From NCBI GenBank assembly GCA_030532685.1, contig JAUNKN010000014.1, positions 1 through 48,755 of the forward strand: a stretch of DNA of 48,755 nt, written 5' to 3'. Positions 24,295 through 32,594 of the stretch are shown here, one piece after another. The notes beneath the pieces were generated by a model, which worked only from the letters and a program-made list of their open reading frames with translations, had not been told where the DNA came from and searched no databases. Position numbers and translations under genes: made by a program. Origin of the DNA: Bacteroidales bacterium. Lineage in GTDB: Bacteria > Bacteroidota > Bacteroidia > Bacteroidales > Bacteroidaceae. Position 1 is the first letter of the stretch. Every line of letters starts with the position of its first letter.

Positions 24295-25329
24295 TTAAGG
24301 AAGCAACTCAAAAAGAAGATTGACAAGACGAGGAAAGGCATAGTCCGCACGTTGATTGAGGGCAATGCGCTGCATGCCCTGAGGAACTTGTGCGGGATTG
24401 CGTAGCACGAAAGCATTGGCATGGAGGGTGCGGTGAGTGAGCTGATGGCGCAAATCTGTGGCGAGTAGCTTCAGGCTGCTATGCTCATGGAGTAGCGGGA
24501 GGAGTAGTGGGTGTTGAAGCGCCTCCTCGGGAGCGAGTTGTTGCTCGGTTTCGATGAGAAAGGGCTCGTAGAGCCCCGCCCAAATATCTCCTACGGGACG
24601 ACGACGAATGTATAGTTCGTCTTGCTCAAAAATAAACACATAAGTGAGGTAGCGGTGTGAAACGGCTACCTTTTTACTTTTTACAGGGAGGTTTTCGATT
24701 TGACCAGAGGACAGAGCTTGGCAACTTGCTTCAAAAGGACAGATGAGGCAACGAGGAGCACGAGGCGTGCATTGCGTAGCTCCAAAATCCATAAGAGCTT
24801 GGTTGTAGTCGGCTGGGCGTTGTACATCTATTAGCGTAGAAGCTAAAGCGGCAAACTCCTTCTTCCCTGCCGTGGTATCGATGGGAGTTGTTATTCCGTA
24901 ATAGCGGGAGAGCACTCTATACACGTTGCCGTCGACTGCTGCTGTAGGCAGTCCAAAGGCAAAAGAGCAGATGGCTGCTGCCGTGTAGTCTCCAACTCCT
25001 TGGAGGGCTCTCACTCCCACATAATCCTGAGGAAATTCGCCCAAAGCTACGATTTGTTGAGCGGCTTTATGCAGGTTACGTGCGCGAGAATAATAGCCCA
25101 GTCCTTCCCATTGCTGCAACACCTCGTCCTCGCTGGCTTGAGCCAACACTTCGACCGAAGGAAAGCGTTGAATGAAGCGTAAATAGTAATCATATCCTTG
25201 TGCTACGCGAGTCTGCTGCAAGATAACTTCTGAAATCCAAATGCGGTAAGGGTCGCGTGTATCACGCCAAGGGAGTTCGCGTTTGTGTTGGGCATACCAA
25301 CGTAGAAGTATTTCGGAAAAATTAGACAT
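24295..25329 (-). CDS. mutY: A/G-specific adenine DNA glycosylase (MutY)
   Basis: 344 aa. LPWRDTRDPYRIWISEVILQQTRV has the catalytic glutamate; GVGDYTAAAI is the helix-hairpin-helix; AAVDGNVYRVLSR has the catalytic aspartate; and C-x6-C-x2-C-x5-C (CTPRAPRCLICPFEASC) binds the 4Fe-4S cluster. The C-terminal domain, about 230-344, is the NUDIX-like 8-oxoG-recognition domain. It removes adenine opposite 8-oxoguanine. The ATG at 25329 (MSNFSEILL) is preferred to a long, low-complexity N-terminal extension. A terminator upstream separates it from the guanylyltransferase. Confidence 0.95.
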   Translation of the reverse strand: MSNFSEILLRWYAQHKRELPWRDTRDPYRIWISEVILQQTRVAQGYDYYLRFIQRFPSVEVLAQASEDEVLQQWEGLGYYSRARNLHKAAQQIVALGEFPQDYVGVRALQGVGDYTAAAICSFAFGLPTAAVDGNVYRVLSRYYGITTPIDTTAGKKEFAALASTLIDVQRPADYNQALMDFGATQCTPRAPRCLICPFEASCQALSSGQIENLPVKSKKVAVSHRYLTYVFIFEQDELYIRRRPVGDIWAGLYEPFLIETEQQLAPEEALQHPLLLPLLHEHSSLKLLATDLRHQLTHRTLHANAFVLRNPAQVPQGMQRIALNQRADYAFPRLVNLLFELLP

Positions 25330-25434
25330 AGGGTGGAGTAAGAAGGTGAAGCGGACTACCTCTTGATAGGGATAAAAGAATAGACTCTGCAACGAAAAGA
25401 AGGAGCAAGCAGAAGAAGGAAAAAGAAATGGGCA

Positions 25435-25472
25435 CAAAAAACAAGCACACCGCAAACTCGCAATGTGCTTGT
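25435..25472 (-). terminator. Terminator of the DUF1573-guanylyltransferase unit
   Basis: Perfect 9-bp arms (25441-25449 and 25464-25472), then TTTTTT on the minus strand (25435-25440). It starts 18 bp after the guanylyltransferase stop. Confidence 0.82.
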
Positions 25473-25490
25473 TGGAATTGTGTGTCTGTT

Positions 25491-26546
25491 TTAGTGAAAG
25501 AGTTTGATGCGTTGTTCTTCGCTCATTTTACAAATGAGCAGAGCATCATCTTTTTCTACCACAATGTAGCCTTCGAGACCTTGAACGACGACTTTGCGAC
25601 CATTGGAGGTATGCACAATACAATCGTGCGAGTCGAAAAGTGCAACGTCATCGCCGACCACTGCATTGCCATAAGCATCATGTGGGAGCTGGGCATGCAA
25701 GGAGCTCCAAGTGCCTAAATCGCTCCATGCAAATTCAGAAGGGCGCACATAGACGCTGTCGGCCTTTTCCATAATGGCATAATCGACTGATATGTTTTCG
25801 CACAGGGGAAACATTTCATCGATTTTGGCTCGTTCTTCTGGAGTATCGTAGTAGGGGAGTAATCCTTCAAAAATGGCAGAAGTAGCTGGAGCATACAAGC
25901 GGAATGCATTGACTATCGTCGATAGGCTCCAAACGAAGATGCCTGAATTCCAAAAATAATTAGGCTGAGCTACGTATTGCTGAGCCGTGGTTAAATCGGG
26001 CTTTTCGCGGAATTCTTCGACAGCATAAATGCTTTTCATACGTGAAGAAGCATAGCTCAAGTCAGCTTTGATATACCCGTAGCCTGTGGCTGGCTGGGTG
26101 GGCTTGATACCGAGCGTTACGATGGCGTCGGTTTCTGCCGCAAACTCCATACTTTCGCTTATTGCGGTACGAAAGTCTTCTATCTGCTTCACATCGTGAT
26201 CAGAAGGAGTGACCACAACGCAGGCCCGTGGGTTGCGCTTTTTGATGCGCCACGATGCATAACAAATGCAAGTTGCAGTGCCACGCATACAGGGCTCGAG
26301 AAGGATATTGGTCGTTGGAACTTCTGGTAGCTGCTCTTTCACCATTTCTGCGTAATTGCCAGAAGTGACAACCCACACATTTTCGGCGGGAACAAGTCCT
26401 CGAAAACGATCGAGGGTGAGCTGCAACATTGTGCGTCCGCAACCTAAAATATCGAGAAACTGCTTAGGCCGTTGCTCGTTACTCATAGGCCAAAAGCGGC
26501 TGCCCACTCCTCCTGCCATTATGACGAGATGGTGGTTAGAGAACAT
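25491..26546 (-). CDS. manC: Mannose-1-phosphate guanylyltransferase
   Basis: 351 aa. IMAGGVGSRFWPMS...RPKQFLDILG is the GTP-binding signature of mannose-1-phosphate guanylyltransferases; FREKPDLTTAQQYV and NYFWNSGIFVW are the sugar-phosphate-binding blocks; SDLGTWSSLH is conserved in the class. It lacks the fused C-terminal phosphomannose isomerase domain of AlgA-type enzymes. It makes GDP-mannose for polysaccharide, glycoprotein or GDP-fucose synthesis. It follows the DUF1573 gene by 28 bp, likely in one transcript. Confidence 0.93.
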   Translation of the reverse strand: MFSNHHLVIMAGGVGSRFWPMSNEQRPKQFLDILGCGRTMLQLTLDRFRGLVPAENVWVVTSGNYAEMVKEQLPEVPTTNILLEPCMRGTATCICYASWRIKKRNPRACVVVTPSDHDVKQIEDFRTAISESMEFAAETDAIVTLGIKPTQPATGYGYIKADLSYASSRMKSIYAVEEFREKPDLTTAQQYVAQPNYFWNSGIFVWSLSTIVNAFRLYAPATSAIFEGLLPYYDTPEERAKIDEMFPLCENISVDYAIMEKADSVYVRPSEFAWSDLGTWSSLHAQLPHDAYGNAVVGDDVALFDSHDCIVHTSNGRKVVVQGLEGYIVVEKDDALLICKMSEEQRIKLFH

Positions 26547-26573
26547 ACAGTTACGGAGAAAAAAGGAAACGAC

Positions 26574-26969
26574 TTATTTTGTGGTCTTGGGATCGAGCAT
26601 ATCTCCCTCAATATAAAGGCGAACGAGAGAGTTGGAAGCATTGCTTTGTACCGAAATGCTTTTCTTAAATTTGCCGGGGAACTTCCCTTTACCGTTGTAA
26701 ACAACCTTGAGAGAACCCATTTTTCCAGGTGCAATAGGCTCTTTGGAGAAAGAAGGAACGGTGCAACCACATGAAGCTACGGCTTGCTGTACAACAAGGG
26801 GCTTGTTTCCTGTATTGGTGAAGAGGAATTCTACCGTTTGCGCATCGTCTTCTTTGAAGGTGCCAAAGTTGTGGTCGGTTTTCTTAAACGTAATTACGGC
26901 TTGTGCCGAAGCACTCATTGCCCCAAAGGCAAGCATTGTGATGAAAGTCATCAAAATCTTTTTCAGCAT
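26574..26969 (-). CDS. DUF1573 secreted protein
   Basis: 131 aa. Signal peptide (MLKKILMTFITMLAFGAMSASA). The mature part has the DUF1573 immunoglobulin-like pattern: KTDHNFGTFKEDD, VEFLFTNTGNKPLVV, ASCGCTVPSFSKEPIAPG and VQSNASNSLVRLYIEG. The SCGC cysteine pair is conserved in the family. DUF1573 proteins are common in Bacteroidota and are probably periplasmic or exported; function unknown. It is the first gene of a two-gene unit with manC and diverges from ruvC. Confidence 0.9.
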   Translation of the reverse strand: MLKKILMTFITMLAFGAMSASAQAVITFKKTDHNFGTFKEDDAQTVEFLFTNTGNKPLVVQQAVASCGCTVPSFSKEPIAPGKMGSLKVVYNGKGKFPGKFKKSISVQSNASNSLVRLYIEGDMLDPKTTK

Positions 26970-27004
26970 AGTGTTTTACTGGTTAATTGTATAGCTTATG
27001 GCTG

Positions 27005-27012
27005 CAAAAGTA
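27005..27012 (-). promoter_or_regulatory. -7 box (TACTTTTG) of the DUF1573 gene
   Basis: TACTTTTG on the minus strand, 36 bp before the ATG at 26969. The nearest TTG is 17 bp upstream, shorter than the usual 19-20. Confidence 0.55.
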
Positions 27013-27052
27013 CGCAATTTTCTTGACCACAATAATCTTTCACAGAATAATT

Positions 27053-27083
27053 TTGACCTTTCGCCCCATAAACATTACTTTTG
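27053..27083 (+). promoter_or_regulatory. Promoter abutting the ruvC start codon
   Basis: TTG (27053-27055), 20-bp spacer, TACTTTTG (27076-27083). The ATG at 27088 is only 4 bp after the -7 box, so a transcript from here would have no or almost no leader. Confidence 0.7.
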
Positions 27084-27087
27084 CCTT

Positions 27088-27708
27088 ATGAATACAACAA
27101 AAGGAGCGTTAGATGAACACATAATTCTGGGGATAGATCCTGGTACCAATGTATTGGGCTATGGATTGCTGTCTGTGCAAGGCCGAAAAGCAAAGATGTT
27201 GGCTATGGGCGTGATTGATTTGCGTCGGGTGAATGATGTTTATCTAAGGCTGGGGCGCATTTACGAGCGAGTAATGGGGATTATCGATGCTTTTCATCCC
27301 GACGAGTTGGCAATCGAGGCTCCTTTCTATGGCAAAAATGTGCAGTCCATGCTCAAATTAGGAAGAGCACAAGGGGTGGTAATAGCTGCTGCTATGGCTC
27401 GCCAAATTCCCATTTGTGAATATACTCCTATGCAAATCAAGCAAGCGGCCACCGGTAGTGGAGCCTCAAGCAAAGAACAGGTTGCTGCGCTACTTCAACG
27501 GATGCTCAATATACCGGACGACAATATGCTGCCCTATTTAGACGCGACCGATGCCTTGGGAGCGGCTTATTGTCATTATCTTTCGTATTATCGACGAGGA
27601 GTGAAAGGAGCTTTGCCTATGGGACTGGTCGAAAAGAAAGCAAGTAAGACAACTTCTCGTTCTTGGGCTGAGTTTGCACGGAGCAATGCAGGACGAGTGC
27701 GCCAATGA
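27088..27708 (+). CDS. ruvC: Crossover junction endodeoxyribonuclease RuvC
   Basis: 206 aa. Catalytic acidic residues are present: D17 in ILGIDPGTN, the glutamate in LAIEAPFYGKNVQS, and the aspartates of YLDATDALGAAYCH. It resolves Holliday junctions with RuvAB. The next possible in-frame start would remove the catalytic D17, and the only earlier ATG (26998) lies upstream of the promoter, so the ATG at 27088 is best. The C-terminal 30 residues are basic and family-variable. It diverges from the DUF1573 gene; an unknown secreted protein gene follows 85 bp downstream. Confidence 0.94.
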   Translation: MNTTKGALDEHIILGIDPGTNVLGYGLLSVQGRKAKMLAMGVIDLRRVNDVYLRLGRIYERVMGIIDAFHPDELAIEAPFYGKNVQSMLKLGRAQGVVIAAAMARQIPICEYTPMQIKQAATGSGASSKEQVAALLQRMLNIPDDNMLPYLDATDALGAAYCHYLSYYRRGVKGALPMGLVEKKASKTTSRSWAEFARSNAGRVRQ

Positions 27709-27793
27709 ACACAAAGTTAGATTCGCTCTATCTACATTCTTGTGTCGTGGCGTGCGCAAGAGGAAAAATAACTTATAAGTTTCTCATTCTATT

Positions 27794-28321
27794 ATGCGTT
27801 GGGTGATTTTAGTGATGATGACCTTGCTTTCTTGGATAGGAGTGAGGGCACAAAGTATCTTTCAATCGGAATTGGAACGTGCAGCGGCTGTTGTACAGCA
27901 TCAGCGTGGAGGCTTTGTGGTGGTACGCCTAGCTGTCTTTAAGCAAGAAGCTTTACTCTATTTACGAGAAAAGACCGATAATCAAGACGAAGAAACAAGG
28001 AAGAGATGGTTGGATAACCAGGCTTACTACTTAGCCGATTTCTTAGGGTTATATTACCATTTACTGTGCGACACTCAGCTTACGGCAAGCAACCACCAAG
28101 AAATACGAGATTGGTTCAAACAAGCCAGTTTGGGCAATCCTGCCTTTTATAATGAGGAGGACCCCAAAGCGCTACGTTTTGTGGAAGATTCCTCTCAACC
28201 ACTCACTCCTTTCTCCCTCGATTCCGATTGGGAGAAGTCTTTTGGACAGGTGCTGCGCCAAATGCAAAATAGCTCCTATGCAGATATTGTGCAAACTTTT
28301 AGCCTTTCTCCTACGCGATAG
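27794..28321 (+). CDS. Secreted protein of unknown function
   Basis: 175 aa. Signal peptide (MRWVILVMMTLLSWIGVRA, cut before QS). The mature part is mainly helical, with repeated aromatic residues (DNQAYYLADFLGLYYHLL) and no motif I recognise. It follows ruvC by 85 bp, with a 12-bp palindrome (27770-27781) between, and ends before a strong terminator. Length, signal peptide and codon use resemble the neighbours, so it is likely a real exported protein. No function is assigned. Confidence 0.7.
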   Translation: MRWVILVMMTLLSWIGVRAQSIFQSELERAAAVVQHQRGGFVVVRLAVFKQEALLYLREKTDNQDEETRKRWLDNQAYYLADFLGLYYHLLCDTQLTASNHQEIRDWFKQASLGNPAFYNEEDPKALRFVEDSSQPLTPFSLDSDWEKSFGQVLRQMQNSSYADIVQTFSLSPTR

Positions 28322-28350
28322 AAAGAGTTGGTATTGGGAAGGTGATATTC

Positions 28351-28388
28351 AAAGCTCTTGGCATAAGACATGATGCCAAGAGCTTTTG
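28351..28388 (+). terminator. Terminator after the ruvC-downstream gene
   Basis: Perfect 14-bp arms (28351-28364, 28373-28386) followed by a short T run. The remaining 28389-28630 holds only a small ATCC/GGAT palindrome (28457-28474) and nothing coding. Confidence 0.82.
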
Positions 28389-28632
28389 ATTTATATGAGG
28401 TGACGCTAAAAGCAAATAAGAAAGAGTCAAAAAGTGATGCTAAGTGTGCTCATCTTTTTTATCCGTGGATAAAAGAGCGATTTATTGTGCGTTAAGTCAC
28501 AAACCATCCGGCAAGTGTGGTTCTTGGGGCGACCTAATCGCGAGTGATATGGTGCGCTAAAATCGTGAGCTTAGAAGCATTAGAGGGAGCGTTTGAGCGA
28601 AAGAGAAACTTGCGAAAACGGAGTAAAAATCT

Positions 28633-28662
28633 TTGTTGATGGAGCCTTTATATGTACTTTTG
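28633..28662 (+). promoter_or_regulatory. Promoter of the GT2 gene
   Basis: TTG (28633-28635), 19-bp spacer, TACTTTTG (28655-28662). The ATG at 28688 follows; the in-frame ATG at 28652 lies within the promoter and is rejected. Confidence 0.72.
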
Positions 28663-28687
28663 CAAGCAAATATTTTTACGCTCCGTT

Positions 28688-29923
28688 ATGCTTCAACTCT
28701 ATTCTATTTATTGGATACCTCTGAGCCTTTGCTTGCTTTCCCTTTTGTGGCTTACTTTTACAAGATGGAGGGCTTTCCGAATGCTCAATAGCTGGCTACT
28801 TCAACAAAGCGTGGAGAAAACTATCGAATTGCATGGAACTGCTGCACAGCCCAAGTACAATGTAGAAACACCGCTTGTGAGCCTTGTCGTACCGAGTGTC
28901 GGAGAGGCGCGGTGGATAGAGCGAAATTTGGAGAAATGGCTCAATCAAACGCAGGAGCGTTATGAGGTAATCATAGCCGATGCTTCAGACGACGAAGGAG
29001 CTACCCACGACGTGGTGAAGCGCGCTCAAGTTCACGCCCCTCATCTGCGTTATACCCAACTGCCTCGTACGATGCGTAATCTTCACCCTCGCCAAGCGGC
29101 ACTCAGTTTGGGTATGAGGGCTGCACGTGCTCCTTGGGTGGTGCTTACGCAAGCCGATTGTCAACCCTCTTCTCTGCAATGGCTAAAGCACCTCAAAGCT
29201 TACTGCACTGAGGATTATGATGTCGTCGTAGGACGTGTTGATTTTGACGATTTGGGAAGCGAATGTCTGCGTACCAGCTACGAACAGCAGCGTCGTTTGG
29301 CATTCAATGCGGCTTGCACCCTGTGGGGAAAAGCCTGTGGCGGTGATGCACGTTGTATTGCTTTGCGTAAAGAGTGGTGGTGGAGCTGCGGAGGGTTTGC
29401 CGACAGTCGTGAACTGGGGTATGGAGAATGTGAATTGTTGATAGACATTCACGCCGAAGCTCATCGAATAGGTTTCGCTCTATTCCCTGAAACTGCGGTA
29501 CGGCAGGACATTCCAGAGGGAGAAATGTTGCAGCAATTGCGTAAGGAGGCCGTAGGCTTGCGTAGACGGCTTAAGGTGTCTCGCTCTTGGCCTCATGTGG
29601 CCGAGCGTCTCTCCATTTGGGCATGGGCTTTATTGGGATGGGCCATGTTTTCTTTTGTCCTCTTGCGTCTGGCTTATTTTGGAGGCGCTCTTTGCCCTGT
29701 TGCGCAAGAACTGGGATTGGCTTGCTCCGAAACAGTGAGGTATTATGCATGGAGAGATTTGTTCTATGATGTTCCAGCCTTGCTTTTCTCAATATGGGCA
29801 GTGGTAGGTGCGATTTTCTCTATGCGGCGCACGATGAGCCTACTTCTTCCCGACTATCGAGGAATCCGCACCTTATATCCGATAGTCCATGATACCTTGA
29901 TGCCTTTGCGAAGAACGCTTTGA
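28688..29923 (+). CDS. Family 2 glycosyltransferase with membrane segments
   Basis: 411 aa. An N-terminal membrane helix (about 5-27) is followed by a GT2 catalytic domain: LVSLVVPSVGEARWIERNL, VIIADASDDEGATHDV, RQAALSLGMRAARAPWVVLTQADCQP. The usual DxD/EDD motif is represented by QADC, a single aspartate. Then FAD-like GGDARCIALRKEWWWSCGGF with the acceptor-side motif, and KEAVGLRRRLKVSRSW (Q/RxxRW-like). Two or three membrane helices follow at about 310-390. It probably adds a sugar to a lipid or surface glycan at the inner membrane; donor and acceptor unknown. Monocistronic. Confidence 0.85.
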   Translation: MLQLYSIYWIPLSLCLLSLLWLTFTRWRAFRMLNSWLLQQSVEKTIELHGTAAQPKYNVETPLVSLVVPSVGEARWIERNLEKWLNQTQERYEVIIADASDDEGATHDVVKRAQVHAPHLRYTQLPRTMRNLHPRQAALSLGMRAARAPWVVLTQADCQPSSLQWLKHLKAYCTEDYDVVVGRVDFDDLGSECLRTSYEQQRRLAFNAACTLWGKACGGDARCIALRKEWWWSCGGFADSRELGYGECELLIDIHAEAHRIGFALFPETAVRQDIPEGEMLQQLRKEAVGLRRRLKVSRSWPHVAERLSIWAWALLGWAMFSFVLLRLAYFGGALCPVAQELGLACSETVRYYAWRDLFYDVPALLFSIWAVVGAIFSMRRTMSLLLPDYRGIRTLYPIVHDTLMPLRRTL

Positions 29924-29933
29924 AGATTCTGGT

Positions 29934-29985
29934 TCAAAACAAGACCGCATCCTACAAAATGTTGTAGGATGCGGTCTTGTTTTGA
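29934..29985. terminator. Bidirectional terminator between convergent genes
   Basis: A perfect 24-bp inverted repeat (29934-29957 and 29962-29985) with a 4-base loop. The A/T outer parts provide T runs in both directions, serving the GT2 gene (plus) and the C69 dipeptidase gene (minus, stop at 30000). Confidence 0.9.
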
Positions 29986-29999
29986 GCTAAAACTTCCGT

Positions 30000-31652
30000 T
30001 TATTGAGCTTGAGGCATGAGGAAGCGATCGTCAGTCGCTTTGATCAGCTCCTTGCGGTATTGTTCTGGATATCCAGGACGTTCGGGGGGGACACAAATAC
30101 CATGAGGAGTGAGTTCCCATTGTCCGTTTTTCTCCTTTTTCACCACTTGGTCATTAAACTTCATGATGAGTCGTTCGCCCAAGGCCTTCCAGTCGAGCAT
30201 CATGCGTTCGGCAGCCTGTGTCGTGTAGGTATCGAGCTCTTGTATGGCAGAGGCTGTATCGCCAGCCTTGATTTTCTCGACGACGAGTGCTTCGAGAGCG
30301 GGCTGGAGGGTGGCATACATCTTCTCTAATTGGTCACGTTTGGCCTTCAACTCGGGGAAAAGTTGTTGATAGCGAGGATAGACCATATTAGACACCCAGT
30401 TTTGCAGCCAAAAAGCCGACTTCCATGAGAAAGTGTGGTCATTGGCAGTAGCATCGGCATAGCATTCTGGAACGGTGGTTGCGCTGCAATAGATAGGAGT
30501 GAAGGGCACCATATTGGGGTCGTCATTGCCGTACCAAAGAATGCCACCTACCTCGCGAGGCAACCATGAGCGCAATTCTGCCACAACTACATAGCTGGCT
30601 TGCTGGGTCGAGATGGGACGCTCGTTGAAGTATTCTTTTCCGTCATGCTTCCACTTCAAGGGCGAAGGTTGGTAAGGAGCACAATACACTCCCGAAGCAG
30701 CGTTGCAGGAGAAGTCGAGAGCCGTCCCTTCGTAGTGGTCGCGCATACCCTCCATCACATCTGACAAGCTGAGAGGAGCTGTTGGCTTGAAGTAGAGAGG
30801 CATCACTTCGCTTTTGCCAATGTTTTTGCCAGTAACAAAGGGCAGATAGCGTTCCATACCTTCTACGTGCTTGTTGAAGAAGCTCCAAGCGCGAGCATCG
30901 CACCAGCGCTGAGAGCCGAAATCTGCAGGAGAATAAGCCGCCGAGAAGGAGAAGTCGGCATCCTTACCTTTGAAATAGCCTTTGGAGCGTGCAAACTTGA
31001 TGACGTCTTTTGAGTACATCACGTTTTTCTTGTCCTTCATGTCAAATTGGTGAATGCGGCTTTGGTTAGCGTGAGCAGCGATGCAATCGTCGGGAATGCG
31101 TACTGCTACCCATACGGCTCCTTTGGCTTCGTCGCCCTTGCCTATCATTTCGAGCACCCACACCTCGTTGGGGTCGGCAATGGAGAAGCTTTCGCCTGTA
31201 GAGGAGTAGCCGTGGCGTGCCACGAGGTCGGTCATGACTTTGATTGCCTCGCGCGCATTTTTGGCACGTTGCAGGCCCAACTGCATGAGACTCACGTAGT
31301 CGATCCCCCCCTCGAGTCGTTTAGGAGCGAGTTCTTCGCGTCCTGAGAAGGTCGTTTCGGTGATGGCCAACTGATATTCGTTGATGTTGCCCATGACATT
31401 GTAGGTCTCAGGAGCTTCGGGAATTTCTCCCAGGGGTTGATGCGTATCGCCATCGACAATCTTGCGCATGGTACCAGGAGCATGCTTTCCTGCGGGAAAA
31501 TGCAACAGACGACCATACATACCGTAAGAGTCGGCGCTATAAGAGATGTAGGTTGCCCCAGTTTTAGAGGCTTTCTTGCCCACCAGCAGGTTGGTGCAGG
31601 CCGAAGCCGTGATACCAACCAGGGCAGCGAGAAGAAGGAGGTAGCGTTTCAT
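30000..31652 (-). CDS. C69-family secreted dipeptidase
   Basis: 550 aa. Signal peptide (1-18), followed directly by CTNLLVGKKASKTGATYISYSADSY. In C69 N-terminal-nucleophile peptidases a cysteine becomes the first residue after processing; C19 here is in that place. DPNEVWVLEMIGKG, RIPDDCIAAHANQSRI and YVVVAELRSWLPREVGGILWYG are family blocks. It cleaves dipeptides, probably periplasmically or at the surface, in peptide nutrition. The sequence AC before T could look like a lipobox, but the C69 context favours the catalytic role. It follows nadC by 88 bp, with a weak hairpin (31702-31725) between. Confidence 0.93.
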   Translation of the reverse strand: MKRYLLLLAALVGITASACTNLLVGKKASKTGATYISYSADSYGMYGRLLHFPAGKHAPGTMRKIVDGDTHQPLGEIPEAPETYNVMGNINEYQLAITETTFSGREELAPKRLEGGIDYVSLMQLGLQRAKNAREAIKVMTDLVARHGYSSTGESFSIADPNEVWVLEMIGKGDEAKGAVWVAVRIPDDCIAAHANQSRIHQFDMKDKKNVMYSKDVIKFARSKGYFKGKDADFSFSAAYSPADFGSQRWCDARAWSFFNKHVEGMERYLPFVTGKNIGKSEVMPLYFKPTAPLSLSDVMEGMRDHYEGTALDFSCNAASGVYCAPYQPSPLKWKHDGKEYFNERPISTQQASYVVVAELRSWLPREVGGILWYGNDDPNMVPFTPIYCSATTVPECYADATANDHTFSWKSAFWLQNWVSNMVYPRYQQLFPELKAKRDQLEKMYATLQPALEALVVEKIKAGDTASAIQELDTYTTQAAERMMLDWKALGERLIMKFNDQVVKKEKNGQWELTPHGICVPPERPGYPEQYRKELIKATDDRFLMPQAQ

Positions 31653-31740
31653 GTGAAGAAATATGTGAGAGTTTGAAAAGCAAGAAAAAGCATTGTCCAG
31701 TCTTCCTCCTCAACGAAGGAGGAAGAGCGGTCTGTGTGGT

Positions 31741-32589
31741 TTATACGGCCTTGAAACTCATGTCCAGGCCCATCACAGAGTGGGTGAGTGCACCCACCGA
31801 AATGAAATCGACGCCACACTCTGCATAGTCGCGCAGTGTCTCGTAGGTGATGCCTCCTGAGCTTTCGGTCTCGAAGCGTCCGTCAATGAGTTCTACGGCT
31901 TTGCGCGTGTCTTCGACGCTGAAATTGTCGAGCATGATGCGGTCGGCTCCTCCGTGTGCCATGACGGCACGAATATCGTCGAAGGTGCGGCATTCGATTT
32001 CGACTTTCAAGTTCAGCCCCTTGTCCTTTTGATATTGTGCGCAACGATCCAAGGTTTTGGCTATTCCTCCACAAAAGTCAATGTGGTTGTCCTTGAGCAA
32101 AATCATATCGAACAGCCCGATGCGATGATTGCAACCTCCACCTATTTTCACGGCCTCTTTTTCGAGCATGCGCATGCCTGGGGTGGTTTTGCGCGTATCG
32201 AGGATGCGCGTTTTGGTACCTTCCAATCGAGCCACGTAGCGTGCCGTCATCGTTGCGATGCCACTCATGCGCTGCATGATGTTGAGCATAAGGCGCTCGG
32301 TCTGTAGCAGACTCTGGGTTTTTCCGCTCACGATAAAGGCGACATCTCCAGGCTTTACATGCGCTCCATCCTCAATGAATACCTCCATTGTCAGCGTGGG
32401 GTCAAACTTGCGAAACACTTCGCGAGCTATGCGCACGCCAGCGAGAATACCTTCTTCTTTGATGAGGAGCTTGCTACTTCCTGTAGCCTCTTCGGGAATG
32501 CAGCAAAGGGTGGTGTGGTCTCCATCGCCAATATCCTCAGAGAAGGAGAGAGCGATGAGTTGTTCGTTGAGCTGGTCTACGGTGTACAT
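31741..32589 (-). CDS. nadC: Nicotinate-nucleotide pyrophosphorylase (NadC)
   Basis: 282 aa, normal length. LSEDIGDGDHTT-like N-terminus (FSEDIGDGDHTTLC), TRKTTPGMRMLEKEAVKIGGG with the quinolinate-binding residues, HRIGLFDMILLKDNHID, KVEIECRTFDD, IMLDNF and SSGGITYE are all typical. It converts quinolinate and PRPP to nicotinate mononucleotide in de novo NAD synthesis. The ATG at 32589 (MYTVDQL) is chosen; the longer in-frame start overlaps the upstream Sel1 gene. Gap from that gene is 5 bp. Confidence 0.96.
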   Translation of the reverse strand: MYTVDQLNEQLIALSFSEDIGDGDHTTLCCIPEEATGSSKLLIKEEGILAGVRIAREVFRKFDPTLTMEVFIEDGAHVKPGDVAFIVSGKTQSLLQTERLMLNIMQRMSGIATMTARYVARLEGTKTRILDTRKTTPGMRMLEKEAVKIGGGCNHRIGLFDMILLKDNHIDFCGGIAKTLDRCAQYQKDKGLNLKVEIECRTFDDIRAVMAHGGADRIMLDNFSVEDTRKAVELIDGRFETESSGGITYETLRDYAECGVDFISVGALTHSVMGLDMSFKAV

Positions 32590-32594
32590 ATCAG

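Noticed and set aside
31702-31725. Hairpin between nadC and the C69 gene as a terminator
   Set aside because: 9-bp arms are present, but the T run on the minus strand starts more than 10 bases after the stem, so termination is doubtful.
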